DNA from: Silvanigrella paludirubra | Lineage (GTDB): Bacteria; Bdellovibrionota_B; Oligoflexia; Silvanigrellales; Silvanigrellaceae | Assembly (NCBI RefSeq): GCF_009208775.1 | Contig: NZ_WFLM01000001.1 | Location: 661,325-725,324 of the forward strand | Direction: 5' to 3' | DNA: 64,000 nucleotides | Part shown: piece after piece, positions 36,731 through 45,374 of the stretch | How the letters are laid out: each line of letters opens with the position of its first letter | Numbering within the stretch: position 1 is the first letter of the stretch | Notes under the pieces: generated by a model | What the model saw: only the letters and a program-made list of their open reading frames with translations | The model's database searches: none | What the model was told of the DNA's origin: nothing | Translations under genes and position numbers: made by a program

Positions 36731-37777
36731 ATGATAAAGGCAAGTATTATAGGTGCAACTGGATATACAGGAATTGAATTGATCAGGATATTAAAAAATC
36801 ATCCAATGGTTTCTATTTCAAAATTATATTCAGAATCTTATAAAGAAAATAAAGCAGATGAAATTTATCCACACTTAAAAAATAATCTAAATTTAAATTT
36901 TTGCGAATTTTCAAAAGAAAATTTTGAAGATGACTGTGATATTATTTTTTTAGCCCTACCCCACGGCCATGCATTAAATTTAGCCTCTTTTTTCATAAAT
37001 CAAAATAAAAAAATAATAGATCTCAGTGCTGACTTTAGAATTAAAAATACGAATCATTTTTATGAATGGTACCATAAAAAACACACGCAACAAGAATTAT
37101 TAAAAAATACTCTTTATGGTTTACCAGAAATCACAAATAAAATAAATTATAATCATATAAATTTTGTAGCAAACCCTGGATGTTATCCTACTGCAATTCT
37201 ATTAGCAACAATTCCTCTTCTCAAATTTAATTTAATCGAAATGGAACATTTTGTTTTTGATGCAAAATCAGGTGTTTCTGGAGCAGGAAGATCTCTTCAA
37301 CTAAATTCACATTTTTGTGAAATTAATGAAAATATAAACGCTTATCAAATTGCGGGAAAGCATAGGCATATTCCTGAAATTGAGGAACAGCTTAACAAAT
37401 TTACTTTAAAAAATATTAAAATTCAATTTACTCCACATTTAATACCTGTAACTAGAGGAATGCATATAACTTCTTATTTTCATTTAAAAGATAATGTTAC
37501 AGAAAAAAATATTTATGAATCCTATATAAATTTTTATGAAAACTCCTCTTTTATTAGAATATATAAAGACAATATCTTACCTCAAATTAAGAATGTTAAA
37601 GGAACAAATTATTGTGATATTGGATTTCAAATCGATCCAAGAACAAATAAATTAATTGTTATCAGTGTCATTGATAATTTAATCAAAGGTGCTGTTGGAC
37701 AAGCTATTCAAAATATGAACTTAATGTTTCATTTGGAAGAAGACTTGGGGCTTCATTTTATTACAAATTATCCATAA
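36731..37777 (+). CDS. argC: N-acetyl-gamma-glutamyl-phosphate reductase
   Basis: A 348-residue NADP-dependent reductase, third step of the acetylated ornithine route. N-terminal Rossmann start IIGATGYTGIELIRIL, then IIFLALPHGHAL, DLSADFRIKN, the catalytic Cys in VANPGCYPTAILLA, SGVSGAGRSLQ, the catalytic-His segment YQIAGKHRHIPEIEEQL, and FTPHLIPVTRGMHITSYF. All key elements present and length normal for the long ArgC type. It follows argG by 57 nt with a GGTGGG ribosome site, within the arg operon. Confidence 0.96.
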   Translation: MIKASIIGATGYTGIELIRILKNHPMVSISKLYSESYKENKADEIYPHLKNNLNLNFCEFSKENFEDDCDIIFLALPHGHALNLASFFINQNKKIIDLSADFRIKNTNHFYEWYHKKHTQQELLKNTLYGLPEITNKINYNHINFVANPGCYPTAILLATIPLLKFNLIEMEHFVFDAKSGVSGAGRSLQLNSHFCEINENINAYQIAGKHRHIPEIEEQLNKFTLKNIKIQFTPHLIPVTRGMHITSYFHLKDNVTEKNIYESYINFYENSSFIRIYKDNILPQIKNVKGTNYCDIGFQIDPRTNKLIVISVIDNLIKGAVGQAIQNMNLMFHLEEDLGLHFITNYP

Positions 37778-37789
37778 CAGGAGAGTAAT

Positions 37790-38998
37790 ATGTATAATAT
37801 TATTGATGGTGGAGTTTGCGCACCACAAGGATTTTTAGCAAATGGAGTTTATGCAGGTGTAAGAAAAAATCCAAATAAATTAGACTTAGGATTAATTTAT
37901 AGCGATTTTCCATGTGTTTCAGCAGGTGTTTTTACTTTAAATAAAGCAAAAGCAGCTCCAGTAATTGTTTCTCAAGATAAATCTAAAAAGGGAAATATTC
38001 AAGCAATAATAATTAATAGTGGTAATGCTAATTCCTGTACTGGTGAATTAGGTATTCTTCATGCTCATCAAATGGCAAATAAAACAGCATTTAAATTAAA
38101 AATAGACCCATTGAATGTAGCAGTAGCAAGTACAGGCGTAATTGGTGTTACCTTACCAATTGATAAAATATTATCAGGAATCGATCAAATAACTCATAAA
38201 TTAACAAAAAATAGCCAAGCCGCCAGCCAAGCAATTATGACAACTGATACCTACTCTAAAAGTATAGCAATTAATCTCAAAATTTGTGGAAAAAATATTA
38301 CGATAGGAGGTATGGCAAAAGGCTCAGGTATGATTCATCCCAATATGGCTACTATGCTTGGATTCATAACCACTGACATTTCTATAAGCCAAGAAATTCT
38401 TCAATATACTCTTCAAAAAGTAAATGAAGATACCTTTAATATGATTACCGTTGATGGAGAAACATCAACAAATGATATGGTTTTATTATTAGCCAATGGT
38501 CTCGCAAATAATCCTGAAATTAATTCAATAAAAGACCCAGACTGGAAAATATTTTATCAAGGTTTAAAGTATGTTTGCCAATTTTTATCCATAGAAATTG
38601 CAAAAGACGGCGAAGGTGCAACAAAGTTAATTGAAGTAAAAGTAACAAATGCCAAAAATAAAGAGCAAGCAAAAATTGCTGCACGAACGATATGCGGATC
38701 CCCTTTAATAAAATCTGCAGTACATGGAGAAGATGCAAATTGGGGAAGAATTGTAAATGCATTAGGCTACTCAGGAATTGATCTTGATTTAAATAAATTA
38801 AGCGTTTCTTTAGAAAAATTGAATTTATTTCTTGAAGGAACTGCCATCCAATTTGATGAAATAGAAGCTAAAAATTTACTTAAAAACAAGACTGTAAATA
38901 TTTATGTTAATTTAGGATTAGGTGACGGAGAGGCTGTTGCATGGGGCTGTGATTTAACAAATGAATATGTAAATATAAATGCTTCTTACAGGACTTAA
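37790..38998 (+). CDS. argJ: Bifunctional ornithine acetyltransferase / N-acetylglutamate synthase
   Basis: A 402-residue ArgJ. It recycles the acetyl group from acetylornithine to glutamate. The self-cleavage site is in GMIHPNMATMLGFITTD, cutting before Thr of ATML to give alpha and beta chains with Thr as nucleophile. Also seen: AGVFTLNKAKAAPV, IINSGNANSCTG, ASTGVIGVTLPI, MTTDTYSK, TVDGETSTNDMVL and GSPLIKSAVHGEDANWGRI. Presence of ArgJ means the cyclic acetyl pathway. It lies 12 nt after argC with AGGAGAG before the ATG. Confidence 0.96.
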   Translation: MYNIIDGGVCAPQGFLANGVYAGVRKNPNKLDLGLIYSDFPCVSAGVFTLNKAKAAPVIVSQDKSKKGNIQAIIINSGNANSCTGELGILHAHQMANKTAFKLKIDPLNVAVASTGVIGVTLPIDKILSGIDQITHKLTKNSQAASQAIMTTDTYSKSIAINLKICGKNITIGGMAKGSGMIHPNMATMLGFITTDISISQEILQYTLQKVNEDTFNMITVDGETSTNDMVLLLANGLANNPEINSIKDPDWKIFYQGLKYVCQFLSIEIAKDGEGATKLIEVKVTNAKNKEQAKIAARTICGSPLIKSAVHGEDANWGRIVNALGYSGIDLDLNKLSVSLEKLNLFLEGTAIQFDEIEAKNLLKNKTVNIYVNLGLGDGEAVAWGCDLTNEYVNINASYRT

Positions 38999-39000
38999 TT

Positions 39001-39843
39001 ATGAATACATATCCTTCAGCTTACGAAAAAAATATAATTATTAAATCAAAAGATCTAAAAGGAAATATTTTTGTTATTAAATGTGGTGGCTCTTTATTAA
39101 GCAATAAAATTTATTTAGATCAAATTATTAAAGAAATTTCACAAATGTATCATCTTGGGATTAAAATTATTTTAATCCATGGTGGAGGAAATGAAATCAA
39201 TGATATTAGTAAAAAATTTCATATTTCTCCAAAATTTTTGAATGGACAAAGAATAACTGATAAAGAAACAATGGAAATAGTGCAACTATCTTTACATGGA
39301 AAAACAAATAGAAACATAATTTCTTGCTTTAATAAATATAATGTAAATTCAGTTGGAATGAGCGGTCAAGATTCAAATACAATAGAAGCAAATATTAGAG
39401 ATGAAAAACTCGGATATGTAGGAAACATTACACATGTCAATTTAAATCTTATTGAACATTTATTAAATGGGAATTATTTACCTGTGATTTCTAGTTTAGC
39501 GACAGATAAACAAGGAAATACATACAATATTAATGCAGATATTATGGCAGCAGAAATTGCTTTGGCTACATCTGCAGATAAATTTTTAATTTTAAGTGAT
39601 ATAGACGGCATTTATGATGATTTTAGCAATAAAAATTCATTATACAATGAGATTTCATTAAATCAGATAAAAAAAGGAGTAGATGATAATAAATTTACAA
39701 ATGGCATGCTTCCTAAATTAGAAGCATGCTCTTTAATAATCAATAAAAAGAAAATGAATTGTCAAATCATAAATGGAAAAATAAAAAATAATATCCTTGA
39801 ATCTTTAATATTTAATAAATCTATTGGTACAAAAATAATTTAA
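39001..39843 (+). CDS. argB: Acetylglutamate kinase
   Basis: A 280-residue amino-acid kinase family enzyme that phosphorylates N-acetylglutamate, normally the arginine feedback point. VIKCGGSLLSNK (Lys for phosphate binding), IILIHGGGNEIND, LNGQRITDKETMEIVQ, SVGMSGQD, YLPVISSLATDKQGNTYNINADIMAAEIA and ILSDIDGIYDD, followed by FTNGMLPKLEAC. The segment NGMLPKLEA is the usual GGMIPKVEA with small changes. It starts 2 nt after argJ, so translation is probably coupled. Confidence 0.95.
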   Translation: MNTYPSAYEKNIIIKSKDLKGNIFVIKCGGSLLSNKIYLDQIIKEISQMYHLGIKIILIHGGGNEINDISKKFHISPKFLNGQRITDKETMEIVQLSLHGKTNRNIISCFNKYNVNSVGMSGQDSNTIEANIRDEKLGYVGNITHVNLNLIEHLLNGNYLPVISSLATDKQGNTYNINADIMAAEIALATSADKFLILSDIDGIYDDFSNKNSLYNEISLNQIKKGVDDNKFTNGMLPKLEACSLIINKKKMNCQIINGKIKNNILESLIFNKSIGTKII

Positions 39844-39863
39844 ACTATAATAGAAGAAATTTT

Positions 39864-41060
39864 ATGCATACAAATAAGTATTATATAGAACAAGAAAAAA
39901 TATATATTATGAATACATATAACAGATATCCTATTACTTTAATAAAAGGAAGTGGACAATTTGTATGGGATGTTGAAGAAAATAAGTATTTAGACTTTTT
40001 AAGTGGAATCTCTTGCACTTTATTAGGACATAATCATCCTAAGGTAATTAAAGCAATAAAAGAGCAAGTAGATTTAATTTTGCATACTTCAAATTTATTT
40101 TATTCTCCACCAAACATTGAGCTTGCAAAATGTTTAATTGATAATGGGGGACTTGATTCCTTATTTTTTTGCAATTCAGGAACAGAAGCAAATGAGTGTG
40201 CAATTAAATTAGCAAGAAAATATCAATGGCGTTTAGGAAAAGAACATAAAAATGTAATTTTAAGCGCACATCATTCTTTTCATGGAAGAACATTAGGCGC
40301 TTTAGCTGCAACAGCAAAACCAAAAATACATGAAGGATTTTCTCCGTTACCTTATGGTTTTAAATATGAATCCTGGGACAACATAGAAGCTTTTTGTAAC
40401 GCTATTGATGACACTGTTGCGGCTGTTATTCTTGAACCAATTCAAGGAGAAGGAGGAATAAACCAACCTCCTGAGGGCTTTCTCAGTAAAATTCGTCAAA
40501 TTTGCACCGAAAAAGATGTTCTACTTATTTTTGATGAAATACAATGTGGACTTGGAAGAACTGGATTTTTATTTGCCTATCAATATTTTAATGTAAAACC
40601 AGATATCATTACATTAGCAAAAGGGATTGCGTCTGGCTTGCCTTTAGGGGTGGTTTGCGCAACTCAAAAAGTAGCTAATGCATTTTTACCTGGGGATCAT
40701 GGAACTACATTTGGTGGTAATCCTGTTTCATGCGCAGCAGCTTTAGCAACATTAAATATTATTTTAAATGAAAATATATTAAATAGAGTTAAAGAACTTG
40801 GAATTTATTTTAAAGAAAAATTAACTTTACTTAAAAAAAATTATCCTAATTCAATATTAGAAATAAGAGCAACAGGATTAATGATTGCAATTGATTTTAA
40901 TTTTAAAAATCAATATATTGTTGAACATCTTCAAAAAAATAGTATTTTAATACATACATGTGGCGAAAATTCAGTAAGATTATTACCCTCATTTGTAATT
41001 AACGAAGAAGATATTGATCATTTTATAGAAAAGATCGACGAATATTTAAATATTATTTAA
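39864..41060 (+). CDS. argD: Acetylornithine aminotransferase
   Basis: A 398-residue class III PLP aminotransferase converting N-acetylglutamate semialdehyde to acetylornithine. FLSGISCTLLGHNHPKV, FCNSGTEANECAIKLAR (PLP phosphate site), HHSFHGRTLGALAAT, ILEPIQGEGGINQP, LIFDEIQCGLGRTGFLFA with Asp contacting the PLP ring, the Schiff-base Lys in TLAKGIASGLPLG, and GDHGTTFGGNPVSCAAAL. Last gene of the arg operon, 20 nt after argB. Its stop is immediately next to the end of the convergent pirin gene, so no terminator fits between them. Confidence 0.95.
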   Translation: MHTNKYYIEQEKIYIMNTYNRYPITLIKGSGQFVWDVEENKYLDFLSGISCTLLGHNHPKVIKAIKEQVDLILHTSNLFYSPPNIELAKCLIDNGGLDSLFFCNSGTEANECAIKLARKYQWRLGKEHKNVILSAHHSFHGRTLGALAATAKPKIHEGFSPLPYGFKYESWDNIEAFCNAIDDTVAAVILEPIQGEGGINQPPEGFLSKIRQICTEKDVLLIFDEIQCGLGRTGFLFAYQYFNVKPDIITLAKGIASGLPLGVVCATQKVANAFLPGDHGTTFGGNPVSCAAALATLNIILNENILNRVKELGIYFKEKLTLLKKNYPNSILEIRATGLMIAIDFNFKNQYIVEHLQKNSILIHTCGENSVRLLPSFVINEEDIDHFIEKIDEYLNII

Positions 41061-41759
41061 TTAAGGCAAATCAAATAGTAAAAATTGACATTGAGAATTA
41101 TTTGAAGAAAAATTTAAAATATCTCCATCTGAAATAGCAACCCCATCCCCTTGCTCCAAATGAATTTGTTCATCTAAGATCATTTCACCATGTGCAATTT
41201 GAATCCAAGCATGTCTTTCATTCTCTACTTTATATTTTAAATTTTCATTTATTCCTAATCTACCTTGGTATAATTTAATATCTTGTTTTATTTTTAAAGA
41301 ATTTCTTTCACCATTTGGAGAAACCAATAAAATAAATTTTTCATTTATATTTTTAAAATCGTGTTGTTGGTAAAATGGATCTTCGTTATTCACATTTGGT
41401 TCTATCCAAATTTGCAATAAATGAACAAGTTCTGTGTTTGAATGATTATATTCACTATGCCTTATTCCATTACCAGCGCTCATTAACTGAACTTCACCAG
41501 GGTAAATGACAGAGCCTGTTCCTAAACTGTCTTTATGTTCAAGACTTCCCGATAAAATATAAGTTATAATTTCCATATTTTTATGGCCGTGAGTTGGAAA
41601 ACCCTGACCAGGTTCTACTTTATCTTCATTTATAACGCGCAACTTACGAAAGCCCATAAATTTGGGATCATAATATTCTCCAAATGAAAAAGAATATTTT
41701 GCATGCAACCATCCATAATCAGCAGTACCTCTCTCAGAATTTTTACGAATTTGAATCAT
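41061..41759 (-). CDS. Pirin family bicupin protein (YhhW-like)
   Basis: A 232-residue pirin. N-terminal cupin carries GWLHAKYSFSFGEYYDP, VINEDKVEPGQGFPTHGHKNMEIITYILSG and, further on, VQLMSAGNGIRHSEYNHS; the metal ligands (His of GFPTHGHKNMEI plus Glu) are present. The shorter second cupin-like half (RHAWIQIAHGEMIL, LEQGDGVAISDGD) is typical of the YhhW/quercetinase-like branch. Such proteins bind iron and some have quercetinase activity; the true substrate here is unknown. It ends one base from argD and is followed upstream by the Sco gene (26 nt), probably one unit. Confidence 0.88.
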   Translation of the reverse strand: MIQIRKNSERGTADYGWLHAKYSFSFGEYYDPKFMGFRKLRVINEDKVEPGQGFPTHGHKNMEIITYILSGSLEHKDSLGTGSVIYPGEVQLMSAGNGIRHSEYNHSNTELVHLLQIWIEPNVNNEDPFYQQHDFKNINEKFILLVSPNGERNSLKIKQDIKLYQGRLGINENLKYKVENERHAWIQIAHGEMILDEQIHLEQGDGVAISDGDILNFSSNNSQCQFLLFDLP

Positions 41760-41785
41760 AGAAAGGAACCCTTTATTTGAAAAAT

Positions 41786-42631
41786 TTATTTATAAAGCTT
41801 CTTCCTTTTATTATAATAAAAATAAACTAAAATTCCTAGAAAAGACATCATTGCAATTCCGACTGTTCTCATTATCCCCATTGCTAGACCTGTATATGCG
41901 CCTGCGTTAGGATCATAATAACAACAAAATAATAAAAATCTATCTGTTGTAGAACCAAGCTTTCCTTGAGAAGCATCCATAAGTGAAAACTTAACATCAT
42001 TCACTTTATAAGAAATTCCATAAATATATCTTGTAATCGTCCCATCTGGGGCTATAAAAAAAATGGCTGCCGTATGAGAATATTCATTATTTTGTGGAAG
42101 ATATTTATAATAAAATCCAACTTGTTTTGTTATTTTATCAATACTTTCTTGGTTACCAACAAAAAAATTCCATTCTCCTTCAGGTTGACCTGCTAAAGAT
42201 AAATATTCGTCGTGTTTTTTTTTGGCATCTTCTGGTTTATCAGTCGGATCAAAACTAATGGTAGCAATAGAAAAATCTTTCCCAATAGGCCATCCGAGTT
42301 CTTTTATCGTTTTTGCAACATTAATAAGTTGGACACTACAAAGACTAACGCAGCGATAATAATTTAAGGTTAATAATATAGGTTTTCCATCTTTTGTTAA
42401 TTCTTTTAAAGATTTTATTTTACCAAATTGATCGGTAAAAGATAAATTCATATCAATTTTGTTACCTAAATGCTCTTGTATTGTGACACCTTTATTTGAT
42501 TCGGGAATGGAATCGACAGGAGGAAGCGCTGAATTCCCAGATGGCTTGTAATTAAATACCTGAGAATATACTGGATATATAAAAATAAATAACATAATAA
42601 CTATTATTTTTTTAAAATACACAAAATACAT
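41786..42631 (-). CDS. Sco1/SenC family copper-binding protein with C-terminal membrane anchor
   Basis: A 281-residue protein. N-terminal hydrophobic signal segment (KKIIVIMLFIFIYPVYSQ), then a thioredoxin-like domain with the copper site CVSLC (in LTLNYYRCVSLCSVQ) and the distal His in NNEYSHTAAIFFI. A single transmembrane helix (GLAMGIMRTVGIAMMSFLGILVYFYY) ends the protein, facing the basic tail NKRKKLYK. Sco proteins deliver copper to cytochrome oxidase subunit II, but no oxidase genes are here. The C-terminal anchored form is known in proteobacterial Sco relatives. It starts upstream of pirin, in the same direction. Confidence 0.88.
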   Translation of the reverse strand: MYFVYFKKIIVIMLFIFIYPVYSQVFNYKPSGNSALPPVDSIPESNKGVTIQEHLGNKIDMNLSFTDQFGKIKSLKELTKDGKPILLTLNYYRCVSLCSVQLINVAKTIKELGWPIGKDFSIATISFDPTDKPEDAKKKHDEYLSLAGQPEGEWNFFVGNQESIDKITKQVGFYYKYLPQNNEYSHTAAIFFIAPDGTITRYIYGISYKVNDVKFSLMDASQGKLGSTTDRFLLFCCYYDPNAGAYTGLAMGIMRTVGIAMMSFLGILVYFYYNKRKKLYK

Positions 42632-42818
42632 AAATTAAAATCCCCATTTAAAAAGAATCATTCCTTTTGCAATTGAGAATTATGAAATACAAATTCAGAA
42701 ATCAAGTGAATCTTAATTTTAATTAAATAATATTTTTTTATGCCAAATTTTACTCATTCGTTATTTTATATAAATATGTTAAAATATATATTATATAAAA
42801 AATAAAAATGGAGAATAA

Positions 42819-43607
42819 ATGAAAAATAAAAGTACATTACCCTGTTTATTTATAGCTCATGGAAGCCCTTTAAATGCTATTTTACAAAATGAATACACAG
42901 AAACACTCCAATTCATTGGAAACGAATTAAAGCCATTAGTGAAATCAATATTATGTATTTCTGCACATTGGAGAACAGAAGGCGTTTATATAAGTGGAGC
43001 TGAAAAACTTTCAACTATTTATGATTTTTCTGGTTTTCCCGAAGAACTATATAAAATAAATTATAACCCTAATGGAAATATAGAATTAACCAATAAAATA
43101 TTCTCTCTTTTATCTAAATACAATCCTAAAATAGATGCTAAAAGAGGAATTGATCACGGGGCTTGGAGTATATTAATTCATTTATTCCCACATTATGATA
43201 TTCCAGTGGTTCAATTAAGCCTAAATTTAGATTTTAAATTACAACAACATTATGAAATAAGCTCACTGTTAAAACCTTTAAGAGAAGAAGGTGTTTTGAT
43301 AATCGGTAGCGGAAATATTGTTCATTCTTTCTTTGCTTTTAGCGATGAAAAAAATGCAGAATCACCGGATTGGGCAATTGAATTTGATCATACTATAAAA
43401 AAAGCGTTAATCGAAAAAAATCATGAAACTATAATAAAATATAGAAGATTATTTGGAAAAAGCGCTAAACTTTCTGTTCCAACAGAAGAACACTATATAC
43501 CATTATTATATATCATTGGATTACAGCAAGAAAAAGATAAAATAAGGTTTATCTATGAAAAATTTCAAAATAGCGGAATGTCAATGAGAAGTTTTATTTT
43601 AGAATAA
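42819..43607 (+). CDS. ygiD: Class III extradiol ring-cleavage dioxygenase (YgiD/DODA-like)
   Basis: A 262-residue protein of the LigB superfamily. LFIAHGSPLNAI supplies the first His, LCISAHWRTEGVYISG the second, and RGIDHGAWSILIHLFP and IIGSGNIVHSFFAF the later catalytic region, as in E. coli YgiD (4,5-DOPA extradiol dioxygenase) and plant DODA. It needs Fe(II) or Zn(II). The natural substrate in bacteria is not settled. GGAG lies 8 nt before the ATG. Divergent from the Sco gene, convergent with the SIMPL gene (2 nt apart). Confidence 0.88.
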   Translation: MKNKSTLPCLFIAHGSPLNAILQNEYTETLQFIGNELKPLVKSILCISAHWRTEGVYISGAEKLSTIYDFSGFPEELYKINYNPNGNIELTNKIFSLLSKYNPKIDAKRGIDHGAWSILIHLFPHYDIPVVQLSLNLDFKLQQHYEISSLLKPLREEGVLIIGSGNIVHSFFAFSDEKNAESPDWAIEFDHTIKKALIEKNHETIIKYRRLFGKSAKLSVPTEEHYIPLLYIIGLQQEKDKIRFIYEKFQNSGMSMRSFILE

Positions 43608-43609
43608 TG

Positions 43610-44314
43610 CTATTTAATAAAAAATTCAATTGAGGTAACAACTCTAACTTTTTTCATAATACTCGCTTCATCAGAGTACATATCATTTGGATTTGAGTTG
43701 ACTGCTGTGATAGAAATAGTTCCTTGTGATGCTTTTTTAATTTTTCCAATGCTACTATTCGAATTTTTAGCAAAAGTTTCAGCTGCATCTTTAGCATTTG
43801 TCGTAGCTTTATTTAACATTTCTGTTTTAATTGAGTTTAATTCTGTGAACATATATCTTATATTACTGTAATTAATAACAATACCTGATTCAACTAAGGC
43901 ACCTGTTTTTTGAGCTACTGAATTTACAAGATCGACTTTATTTGTAGATAAATTAATTCCAGAGTTAGCAAAAAAACGAGGACCTTTTTTGTTATCATAT
44001 GAGTTATGATTATCTTGAACTGAAATGGCTTGTTTTTCAATTTCATTTTCTGAAAAACCTTGATCTAATAAAAATTTTATTATTGTATTTTGAGAAAATG
44101 AAAGATCAGAATATATTTTTTTTAAATCATCATTTGATAATGTAAAATTGATCTGCCAAGAAGCTAAATTCGATTTTACTATTTTTTCATCTAATCCTTT
44201 CACCTCGACAAAACGACTAAAATTTCTATAGTTTTCAATTGAATTACTTAAGACAAAACTTGATATAATAACCCCAATTGTAATTATAACAGATGAAATA
44301 ACTGTATTTTTCAT
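43610..44314 (-). CDS. SIMPL (DUF541) domain protein, membrane-anchored
   Basis: A 234-residue protein with an N-terminal membrane segment (VISSVIITIGVIISSFVLS) and a periplasmic SIMPL domain: RFVEVKGLDEKIVKSNLASWQINFTLS, FLLDQGFSENEIEKQAISVQD, VNSVAQKTGALVESGIVI and the C-terminal VRVVTSIEFFIK. The family forms oligomeric periplasmic assemblies and is linked to oxidative and envelope stress in a few species; function is mostly unknown. No partner is adjacent. It is divergent from the next gene. Confidence 0.85.
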   Translation of the reverse strand: MKNTVISSVIITIGVIISSFVLSNSIENYRNFSRFVEVKGLDEKIVKSNLASWQINFTLSNDDLKKIYSDLSFSQNTIIKFLLDQGFSENEIEKQAISVQDNHNSYDNKKGPRFFANSGINLSTNKVDLVNSVAQKTGALVESGIVINYSNIRYMFTELNSIKTEMLNKATTNAKDAAETFAKNSNSSIGKIKKASQGTISITAVNSNPNDMYSDEASIMKKVRVVTSIEFFIK

Positions 44315-44479
44315 TTTTTTTCCTTTAACTAAAATAATTGCTTTATTTATGAGAGAATAACTGCATATTCAAAAGCAAATACTTATAACTCATTTTCATT
44401 AATTTAGAAAGGCTTGCTCTAACTATTCAAATTTGTTACTGCAACAAGGAAAGGTATTTTATTTTATGGAGTTTAATCT

Positions 44480-45358
44480 ATGCAACACCCTTTTTATATG
44501 CAACTAAATGTTTCTGCAAATGAAGCAAATCGTCTTTACTGGAATGGCCAATATTTTTCTCTTGAAATTGTTATGATTTTTCCAAAACAAGTAGAATCAA
44601 AAGAAGATGTTCAAAATATTTTAGATAGTGCCTCCCTTGTTTTAAAATTAACCCCTTTTAAAAATCAATTTCGTGCAAAAATGCTTGCAAATTTGGCTGA
44701 CACAGAAAGTACTGAAAAAGCGAAAATCATAGGATTAACTATATCCATGAATTTAAAAACTTTAAAAGTGATTGAAATTCAAGATTCGCGCGAAATTCAA
44801 ACCACTTTAAATCAAGAGGGTTCAGGAACAATAAATACAGGCGAAAGCATTTCTTTAAAATTAACAGAAACAGAAAAGCTTGAATTAAGTCAATCCATAG
44901 AAAAGCTTGCAAGCGGAAATTTATTGCCCCACTTAAGACAGCCTTTTGTAAGTTTTGAAGATAAATTTTTAGATGAACAATGGCAGGAACGTATTCCAAA
45001 AAGACAAAAAAAATCAGCGCTTATTCCCTTTCAAGCCGTATTTCCGTACTCGGGCAGCATTGAGCGTTTTCATGAAAAACAAATTTATGCCATTGACGAT
45101 CTTTATTGTGTAAATCCCGAATGTGATTGCAATGAAGTAACATGCGTCGTTTTAACGTTTGATCCAAAAACAGGAAGAGAAATTACCCATGGCGGATTTA
45201 AATATCATTTAGAGAAAAAAATCTTTAAAAATATTCCTAATTTTCCAAGTAACTTTAACTCGCAAGAATGGTTTAAACAGTTTAATAAATTAAGTCCTGT
45301 AAATTTAACTTACGCTTTTGAAGCAAGGTACAAGTTATTAAGAGAACATATGAAGTAA
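44480..45358 (+). CDS. Uncharacterised protein with a four-Cys cluster
   Basis: A 292-residue soluble protein without signal peptide or membrane helix. Cys210, Cys215, Cys217 and Cys222 form C-x4-C-x-C-x4-C within DDLYCVNPECDCNEVTC, a probable zinc or other metal site, resembling the short YCxNPxCxC motifs of uncharacterised bacterial proteins. It is followed by VVLTFDPKTGREITHGGFKYHLE, a beta-rich run. The N-terminal half is acidic and polar with a Gly-rich loop (EGSGTINTGES). GGAG lies 9 nt before the ATG. No family is named; it is monocistronic and convergent with cheRB (16 nt between stops). Confidence 0.65.
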   Translation: MQHPFYMQLNVSANEANRLYWNGQYFSLEIVMIFPKQVESKEDVQNILDSASLVLKLTPFKNQFRAKMLANLADTESTEKAKIIGLTISMNLKTLKVIEIQDSREIQTTLNQEGSGTINTGESISLKLTETEKLELSQSIEKLASGNLLPHLRQPFVSFEDKFLDEQWQERIPKRQKKSALIPFQAVFPYSGSIERFHEKQIYAIDDLYCVNPECDCNEVTCVVLTFDPKTGREITHGGFKYHLEKKIFKNIPNFPSNFNSQEWFKQFNKLSPVNLTYAFEARYKLLREHMK

Positions 45359-45374
45359 ACATAAATAAACTAAA

